This document shows, piece after piece, positions 57,036 to 64,000 of a DNA stretch of 64,000 nucleotides. The number at the start of each line of letters is the position of its first letter. The stretch's first letter is position 1. A model generated the notes under the pieces. It was not told where the DNA came from and did not search any database. It was given only the letters and a program-made list of their open reading frames with translations. The DNA comes from Tubulanus polymorphus (taxonomy: Eukaryota; Nemertea; Palaeonemertea; Tubulaniformes; Tubulanidae), in the NCBI RefSeq assembly GCF_964204645.1, contig NC_134025.1, forward strand, positions 16,152,001 through 16,216,000. Reading direction: 5' to 3'. A program made the translations under genes and the position numbers.

Positions 57036-57172
57036 ACCCTGTTTTTACGGTAAACAAAAGCGACCGTCTGAAACTGCAAAGAATGATCCGGCCTTATCCG
57101 AATTCCAAAAGTTCTATAGTTCACTGAGTAGTTGTGGCAGGAATTTGTTTCACAAGAATTTGTTTCCGCCAT
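57036..57172 (-). CDS. Candidate first coding exon (MAETNSC...) of a minus-strand gene
   Basis: The minus strand reads CAAGATGGCGGAAAC, a good start context (AAGATGGCG also resembles a YY1/initiator site). The frame MAETNSCETNSCHNYSVNYR, then FGIRIRPDHSLQF, continues to about 57036, where AACAGG-GTAAAT may be a donor. It may be the start of the OB-fold gene (53024-54741) on the same strand, but no connecting exon was seen. The donor position is approximate. Confidence 0.35.
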
Positions 57173-57570
57173 CTTGTTTGCAATGCATATGCTCCCTATT
57201 CTGTTTGTAAACACAATCCACACGTGTGCACTACACTCGCTACAGTATCAACGCTCGCGGCTATAAACCTACAAACAAATATGCATCAAATATACCCGCC
57301 AACCCAGGCATCTTTTCTACGATTTTACAATATGAAAAATTATGAAATTGACTTTCTGCCGCCGCCCTTAATTCATCCATAGTTCAACTATTAACTTGTA
57401 GCGGATTTAATTAAAGAAATATCGTTAAGCTTTCAACTGATCGCACATGTGTGCTTTGGAAATGGAAATGAGTATGATTGAAAATAAAGATCGAAATCTG
57501 AATCATTCTATTTTCTTTCAAAAAGGCTGCATTGGATGATGTGATTAGGGAATAAAAAGAATTTTCTATG

Positions 57571-58620
57571 CCTTAGTATTCCTCAAAATCTCCACCCTGA
57601 TGGCCCATCTGGTCATGCAACGAATGCAACACATCTTCCAATTTCGAGTCAGGCAAGAAAACACGATCCCTTACGACACCACGATCCATGATACGTCGAT
57701 ATATCACACCATCCTTTAACAACAACTTTGGTATCTGTCTTCGGAATTTCATCTCACCAGGTCCATCCATCTGAAACTTCCTACCTCCCGGCAAATCTAA
57801 CTTCAACCATTTTAACACAGGATCCGATTCCTGAAGTTCAATCAACCGACTCAGATCTATCAAACCAAAAACCAAATCATCGAACGTATCATCCTCAACG
57901 TCCAGTTTAGCATCAGAAAAAGCAGATTCAATGTCACACGACAAAGAATTACATGCGGTTCTAGATACATCGGCGTCTATCATTTCCTTCCCACTTTGAT
58001 ACATTATCTATATGTTGTACATCGAGATTGCCTGCAACCATCTGTGAGACAAAGCATCCAGTTTCGCAGACTTGAGAATGTAACTCAAAGGATTATAATC
58101 CATTTTGACTAACACTTTACTCAAAAAAATAAAATCGTGAATCTTCTCTAACGCCCACTTAAGCGCAAGAAACTACAATTTATGTACTTCATAATTCATC
58201 AGCTTGATTTAATGACCGATTGGCATAAGCGATAACATGCATCTTCCCATAGTCACCCGTTTGATACAGTACTGCCCGAAGCCCAATTTGAGATGCGTCG
58301 GTATGAAGCTTGAACAGTTTAGAATAATCGGCAAACTGAAGAACAGGTGGCGACGTTAAAAACTCGTGAATACCATCAAAGGATTTCTGTAGTTCCTTGT
58401 TCCATTCAACAGGTTCTTTCTTTCGACCTTTCTCAGTATATCCTACAAGTAAATCCGTCAATGGTTTAGCTAACCCAGCGAAGCCTTTGATAAATTTCCG
58501 ATAGTATCCGCTAAATCCAAGAAAACTCCTGACATCGGCTATAGTTTTCTGGAACCGGCCATTTCCTAATTGCTTCGACCTTAGCTGGATCGGGTTCCAA
58601 CCTGGCGGCAGACACTTTGT
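57571..58620 (-). pseudogene. Ty3/Gypsy LTR-retrotransposon pol fragment (RT end, RNase H, integrase start)
   Basis: The minus-strand order is: RT thumb/connection VRSFLGFSGYYRKFIKGFAG; WNKELQKSFDGIHEFLTSPP; RNase H VLQFADYSKLFKLHTDASQI and HVIAYANRSLNQADE; FLALKWALEKIHDFIFLSKV; and, at 58004-57573, a connector ending DSKLEDVLHSLHDQMGHQGG, which holds the His pair of the integrase H2C2 zinc-binding domain. Frameshifts (near 58550 and 58190) and missing Cys residues mark it as dead. No LTR was found on either side. It is an old truncated insertion. Confidence 0.85.
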
Positions 58621-59589
58621 GACATTTTACTTTTCAATATTACTTATTAAGATTTCATTCTATAGTTATATAAATTTCTGGAATGAAAAAAATCAAAGTT
58701 TGGAACTTAAAGATGGTGAGTCATCAGCACTTCTCCTTTGCAATGAAGGATTCAATCCGATGTTGATTCTACTTGCTCAAAGGGCACAGTCCAATTAATA
58801 AAATATCATGTCATACTTTTTCTATGAAGTATTATGTTCACAAATTATAAATATGCTACTGATTATCATTTCATTCATTTCCTGAAATACTAATATATTG
58901 GCAATTTCAGGACATGCTCACTGTTATCTAGATGTGTGCAGGTGCATGTTCCTGACATCATCTCCGTTGAAAGCTTACTGTTTACAGTTTCTACTCATTT
59001 CAAAGGGCTTTTTTGATGATTTTTTAAATTAATGAATTCTAATGTATCGTAAATATGTTGGTGCCATCGTATATGATATGATAAACATATATGTTAGTGG
59101 GTGCACCATATAGCCGTGATATTAGAGGGAACAAATTATGGCATATCAATTGTACATATGGGCTAGAGAGCGCACATCTGCTTAGGTTTATCGCCGAGAT
59201 ACCGTGAAAAAAGCAACAGTGGGTTTGGTGAACTACGTAAACAAAGTGAAGAATAAATGAACGATTTATTTGTAAGGCTAATTAGTAATTTTTTTTGATC
59301 AATAACATCTCAAGTAATTATTCCTGTAGGAAGTAAGCATTGTGTTGATCAATCACGAAAAAATACAATTCATTGGTCATGTGCCCAAAAGCAAAAGCAA
59401 GAGCTTCGATGGGCAGCAATCAAACCCAGGCAAATATGGCGCCAGAGAGGTGATCCGATGTTTATTGGACAGTGTCTATCATCGAGAGGATTTCCGAGGT
59501 TGCGAATTCTCAATCGAATATCAAATCAAAGGTATAATATGAACTGGGGTTTTCTTTTCAATATTCTTATCATGCTTTCCTCACATTGA
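58621..59589. other. Unassigned intronic sequence
   Basis: No exon or element was identified. A plus-strand 66-codon ORF (59342-59542, INHEKIQFIGHVPKSK) has a possible donor region at its end but no recognisable family, and is not called. Confidence 0.3.
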
Positions 59590-59885
59590 TTTCATTCGAA
59601 CAAAACTTTTTGAAAAAATCGCTCAATAACATCGATCAATAATATAGCTTTTTGATCAAAGAATTTTTTTGTCAGAACGAAAACTTTTCCGATCAAACAA
59701 AAGTATATTGTTCGATCAAACAGAATTGTTATCATTGGAACAAAATTTTCTTGTCGGAACATAAAGGTTTTCGTTCGAACAAGTATATTGTTCGATCGAA
59801 GAAAAATTATCGTGGAACTAAAAAGTCATTTACTTATAATGAGTATTTTTCATTCAAAAAAAAATAATCTCACTTGAACGATTGA
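59590..59885 (-). repeat. TTCGAACGAAA-type palindromic repeat tract, third copy
   Basis: Same design as 2975-3460 (TTCGAACAAGTATATTGTTC, CGATCAAACAGAATTGTT). Together with 59890-60440 it forms an inverted copy of 2560-3460. Confidence 0.75.
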
Positions 59886-59889
59886 GTTA

Positions 59890-60440
59890 TCTTATGAACC
59901 TGGGTTTTCATTGTATCCAATATCCATATTATGCCTTTTCACGTTGAAGCTCATCTTCCATGTTTCTGACCATGTACGGGACACAGCTAGTTGAGGTCGC
60001 TTTGGAAATTTACTCGGTCCTGTACATTTCGGGTTACTTAGTAAATCATTTATCAGGACAGTGAAGAGAAGAAAACTTAGGATACTAGCTCGCATGACTC
60101 CACTTGTTAGATCTACTTATTTCCAAGATGAGACAGTACCGTTGATTTCTGCCACCCGTTTTTGATCGGAGAAAACTGCTGAGCCCATTTAAGTGACCCA
60201 TCATTGATACCGTTTCCTAATAGATCGTTAGTAATCGCTGATCACCTGAGTACCTAATCAAATGCTTTTTCGAAATTCATAAAGACTATAAGGCCTCACA
60301 GTCGATTTTCTGGAGTCAAATAACCATCTGGTCGAGTTAACCATGGTTTCAAGTAGGCCCAATTGACTGTTGGTAGACCTTCCTTTTGTAAAACCGTCTT
60401 GACCGTTGAACAGGATACCCTTCATTTTCAATAGCATGGT
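59890..60440 (-). pseudogene. Non-LTR reverse transcriptase fragment, inverted relative to 2560-2974
   Basis: On the minus strand, pieces appear in RT order: GFTKGRSTNSQLGLLETMVN (fingers), FEKAFD (palm motif A with the catalytic Asp), SGVMRASILSFLLFTVLIND (degenerate PQGS motif) and TWSETWKMSFNVKRH. Stops and shifts are common. The 3' side runs straight into the palindromic tract. Confidence 0.72.
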
Positions 60441-60441
60441 T

Positions 60442-60555
60442 CGGCTGTGTCAGCATACACGCGATCGTGGTCGACACAGTATCCAGACATTGAACAAGAA
60501 TACGAACAAGGCTGTGCAGAAAACCTGTTATCGCTGCTTTGCAGCTATATTTTCA
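60442..60555 (-). repeat. Dispersed repeat junction: GCATACACGCGATCGTGG leader and GCTGC hairpin module
   Basis: GTCAGCATACACGCGATCGT with a short GAACAAG run matches 47408-47500. It is followed at 60508-60555 by GCAGAAAACCTGTTATCGCT then GCTTTGCAGCTATATTTT, the closing module shared with 1112-1146, 5253-5312, 31242-31285 and 34300-34345. Confidence 0.7.
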
Positions 60556-60799
60556 TATAATTATTTCCTGGGTTGTTAAAAGAAAATGAAGAAAGAAAAG
60601 TGACACAAATGTTATTCATGAACGTAGAAAAATAACAGTTTATATGGTTACGATGTAAATGGATGTAGTAATATGTCTGGTTAAGGGTTTGTTTGATTGA
60701 AGGTCAAAGTTTGAAAGGGAATGTAGAGAAAATAGTTAAATGTGTATGAAAGTAGGTGTATGCAGTGTGCACCAGGCGAAAGGATTAGATTGCAAGGTG

Positions 60800-61760
60800 G
60801 GAGTTTGACTTATAACGTTGTTTTCATTTCCCGGAATACATAAAACCCGGAATTAAATCATAAAACCTGGAATCTTAAGTAAAGACAAGTAATCATAAAT
60901 AAAACCTGGACCTGCGCGTGTTGCCAGTGCTGTTTGAGGTGTGGGACAGCATTCAAAGGGCGGGGTTTTGAACGTCGCCGAATCACCGAATTCAGCTGAA
61001 ATTCAGTTGGATACAATGATTAATTTGATTTATTAAATTTACTGGCGAGACATTTTTACCACTATAATGATGTTACTTCACAGTGCGTATTAAAGCACAT
61101 TGGTAAATTGATCCTCCACGGTATAGATTTCGTTTATCTGTTACTTGTAAGGACTAATATATCATATCCATGTATAAATATTAGTTTGCCCACAGAGTCC
61201 GATCTAAGGAATAAGAGCCAAATGCACGGAGGCAAGCATATCTGAAATTTTGCTTGCCCCCTCCAAAAGCTACTTGCCCTTCTTCACAGGCAGTCAGATT
61301 GGTGGCACTATCATCCATTGTATCTAGTGGGAAAAAAGCTTTGTGACATGAAATTGCACTAGCCCCGGAGAAAATAATTGTCCCGCGCAATCGGGGACAA
61401 GTGCTTCGATCGGACCCTGTGGCCATGCGACGGCCCAATTGGGCCATGTCCAGCCAGGAGAATCTTCCTTTACTTTAGGAATTTAGTCTTTTATAAATCA
61501 AGAAATCACTTAGACTGGACAAATGATCATTAAAGCAGCAAAACAACATTATCTAACCTCGTATCTAGTTTAAAAAGTCAATCGTCCTTTCATCTCAATT
61601 CAAGGAAATTCATATTTTGTATTTATTTTGCCTTCATTTGGAACGGCATGGGTTCCATGTTTTATTTTACGATTACAGGTCTTAACTCCAGGTTTTATGA
61701 TTCCATTCCATGTTTTATGTATTCCGAGGAATGAAAACAAGACTTATAAGGGATGGTTAG
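60800..61760. mobile_element. Foldback element with about 100-bp inverted arms
   Basis: The left arm near 60800-60905 (CCCGGAATACATAAAACCCG, AAATAAAACCTGGACC) recurs in reverse complement near 61660-61755 (CAGGTTTTATGATTCCATTC, CATGTTTTATGTATTCCGAG). The loop contains the nested element at 61191-61422. No coding domain was recognised. Confidence 0.65.
61191..61422. mobile_element. Nested MITE (CCACAGRGTCCGATC termini)
   Basis: CACAGAGTCCGATCTAAGG (61191) pairs with CTTCGATCGGACCCTGTGG (ending 61422). The interior holds a minus-strand frame with several Cys residues (NLTACEEGQVAFGGGK) but no recognisable domain. It may encode nothing. Confidence 0.6.
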
Positions 61761-62243
61761 CTTACTCCAGGAGGATTAGAATGGAAGTAGCAGGGATTGA
61801 ACATACTAATTAGGGTAAGGTTAGAAGCGGGTGAGGTCATGGTTTAGGAATGTAAAAAATGTACAAATTGGTCGTTTTTGGGTAAGAGAGGGAGGGAGAG
61901 AAAGAATGTAACCATAGGCAGAAAAAAAAGAAACAGTGTGGTCATATAAGAAGACTTGTTATTACTTGTATTTACTTGAAAAGGAAGACCCAAATAAACA
62001 GGTCAGGTCACAGAGGAACCAACTAGAAAGAACATCCAGCGGTACAGCCAGTCACCAACAATGGCGGCGATTGTAGTCCCACGGTGGAAAACTTCATGAC
62101 ACAACAACTGGTGGAGAATTTAGTGGCATAAAAAGTTGTACAGATTCTTGAGTACAATTACAGCAAGAGCACTTGTAAATTAGCGATTATCAATAGACAC
62201 TGTACCGCAAATGTTTAAAAAAAAACTTGAATCAAAAACTTAC
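61761..62243. other. Unassigned; intron downstream of the pore exon
   Basis: No element was recognised. It is the start, read on the minus strand, of the 13.2-kb intron between the pore and S6 exons. Confidence 0.35.
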
Positions 62244-62310
62244 TGGATAGTTCTCTGTAGTGAGGAGAGCAAAGAGTCTTAAGATTCCGTAACCGACGTG
62301 ATCAAAATTC
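62244..62310 (-). CDS. Exon of two-pore-channel-like gene: domain I pore helix and filter
   Basis: GAATTTTTTTCAG precedes and GTAAGT follows a 67-nt exon. The first G completes a codon from an exon beyond the window, and 22 full codons follow. The product includes DHVGYGILRLFALLTTENYP: the pore helix followed by the TTEN filter and the NYP that is completed by AFMMPAY in the next exon (48954-49075). This LLTT-x-N-(Y/F)P-x-(V/F)MMP signature is characteristic of two-pore channel domain I. The filter has Glu where, as I recall, human TPC1 and TPC2 have Ala. The exon joins the next in phase 0 across 13.2 kb of transposon-filled intron. Confidence 0.83.
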
Positions 62311-64000
62311 CTGAAAAAAATTCTGTGTATTTGAATAAATGTTGCATTTCATAACGAATAAAGGACGTAACAAAAGAATTATTTTCTTTGATCCAAAACC
62401 GCATATCTTTTCATCTACAAATTCAAGATGGCTACCCTAGCAGTTATATCTGATGGCTGATAATCTCTATTTTCGATAGGGCTGATAGCGAATGTCCCCT
62501 TTGGCATAGAATTATCATAGTGGGATAGGAAGATAATTATCTAAAGACACAAACGAGATCACCCCTTGTATTTGAAATATGGTTATTTTTTATAAATGGC
62601 CATCGGGCCTTTAATGAAAATCAGATGACATCATGCTCATTCCATTTTGATCAATAATTTGGCCGTTTCCAATGTGGCTACCGCCGCCATTATCAGAAAT
62701 CACATAATGAATCATTACTTGGAATCCATATTGAATTTTCAAAAAACACAGAATTTCTTCATTCTTACTATAAAAAGTAACCGTGTTTTTCCACGGGATA
62801 CCCCTTGTTGGACAAGGCAGCGGACGCATGTTACCATTATCGGTACCTGGTAGGCCTATGAGATAATCTTTGCTTAACAAATTAACGATACTTCCAAATT
62901 AGAAAATGAAGAACCTACATAGGCAATCGATACACATTATGCATATTCTTGCTTTGGATTTTAAATGCAACTCGTGCATCTAAATTGTGATTTATGTGTT
63001 GAGAAGAGTTAACTAGAGGACCAAAGGTCCTGTGCTCTCGAGGTAGGTTTTTATAATATCGATGAAAACATGTTACATCGCTCATTCTGCTACTCTTTAA
63101 ATTATGCAGATCTGTTTGCTTTACCGACTGCCCTGGGCACTATGGTGAGACTTGACGCCTCGGACAGTGGCAGGCAGGAACAAATACGTCAGATCAATTT
63201 GTTTTGCTTTAAGCGTTAGAGTGAAATATGGCCGGTTATATGACGATGACGATGCCCACACGAAGACGGGATCGCTACGGACAAGCCATGTCCTGATGAT
63301 GAATGGCGATTCTTATATCCTAAACAATACTAGTTCACCTGTTCGGTGTTTTCTATATGCAAATAAGTATTGCGTAAAATTCATCCGAATATTCATACAC
63401 GTTTTATTCACCAAAATAAGCACAAAAAATTATTCCAAAACATTTCCAAATTAATATTTCTATTTCATACAATATAGATTTAGAATACAACTTTGGCAAG
63501 GAACATGTGTTACTAAACAGTCTATCGACGGGATGGGACTCTGTAACAAATGCGTATAATGAGGAATCTCCAGACGACGACTGTTGCTACGCTAAACGTC
63601 TGCAGTAAATGAATAAAAGCACCCCACATTGCCATACAACTTGGCAATAATTTCAGTCTAACTGTAAAAATTTAAAGCTTTCAAGACCATTGTCTGCCAA
63701 CTTTTCAAATTCAAAGACTCCCACTGACTTTCCCAGCACAAAACAAGGAATTTAAGACCGCTACGGTACCCACCCTTGGTGCAAGGCGCCCGCTCACGCC
63801 AAGTGATGTAGTCATTTGCATATTAATTCACCTTGTAAAATAAATTCATCCGAATGAATTATTGTTAAAATAAGTAATATGAAAAGTGGGGTTTCATACC
63901 AGAGGTCGGAGGTCGAGACACCACTCATCACCACAAGTAATATTTTTTTCCTTATAAATGGGGGAGAATAAAGCAGAACAAATTGATGTTAATGAAAATC
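62311..64000. other. Unassigned intronic sequence
   Basis: Read on the minus strand this should lead to exons for domain I S1-S5, but none was found with fitting sequence and phase. A block near 63163 (GGCAGGCAGGAACAAATAC) resembles the duplicated repeat at 8160. No RNA gene was recognised. Confidence 0.4.

Noticed and set aside
61181-61447. 88-codon Cys-containing minus-strand ORF as a host gene
   Set aside because: It lies within a MITE-like inverted repeat and has no splice signals or recognisable domain.

Overview
This is a eukaryotic, AT-rich, transposon-dense window, most likely from a marine invertebrate. The palindrome TAGGCCTA and its variants recur far more than expected, which I associate with echinoderm and hemichordate genomes; a mollusc or another bilaterian is possible. 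Coding sequence is a small fraction of the window. Most of the DNA is intronic or intergenic and filled with mobile-element debris.

The main host gene is on the minus strand and spans almost the whole window. Five exons with matching splice phases encode parts of a two-pore-channel (TPC)-like cation channel: the domain I pore (62244-62310), the domain I S6 helix (48954-49075), a cytoplasmic linker with a degenerate EF-hand (48599-48749), a canonical EF-hand (25747-25887) and domain II S2-S4 (6849-7147). Exons for domain I S1-S5, domain II S1 and the domain II pore were not found here. The introns are very large (13 kb, 22.7 kb, more than 18 kb).

Two other probable host transcription units sit inside those introns. 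One is a minus-strand gene with an RPA-like OB-fold stretch (53024-54741, perhaps starting at 57172). The other is a plus-strand micro-gene with a CpG-rich promoter-like region (35225-35518), tandemly duplicated exon-like cassettes (37813-38294) and a two-exon 35-codon ORF followed by AATAAA (38355-38850).

Mobile elements, left to right: non-LTR reverse transcriptase fragments; a decayed mariner-like remnant (about 11.1-11.8 kb); a nearly complete ISL2EU-type element (13020-18461) with a SWIM/YqaJ nuclease gene and a THAP/DDE transposase gene truncated by an internal deletion; a Kolobok element (19683-24766) with intact TTAA duplications, a THAP transposase pseudogene and a P2X7-like zinc-domain pseudogene; a nested non-LTR element (27.7-31.05 kb) broken by insertions; a pair of 1.2-kb inverted repeats 30 kb apart (1-1146 and 31242-32446); two 1.3-kb direct copies of a tandem-repeat-bearing element (35734-37023, 51286-52552); a 144-bp tandem array split by a piggyBac-like insertion (42850-44485); a hAT element (45229-48247); and a Ty3/Gypsy pol fragment (57571-58620). 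Many small MITE-like and foldback elements fill the rest.

The observations I consider most worth checking are the micro-gene with repeated splice-site cassettes, the tandem arrays in which every unit carries a CTCF-core-like motif at exact 154-bp spacing, the Kolobok element with a P2X7-like domain, and the canonical EF-hand in an animal TPC-like channel. All gene models were read by eye from ORFs and splice signals, with no homology search.
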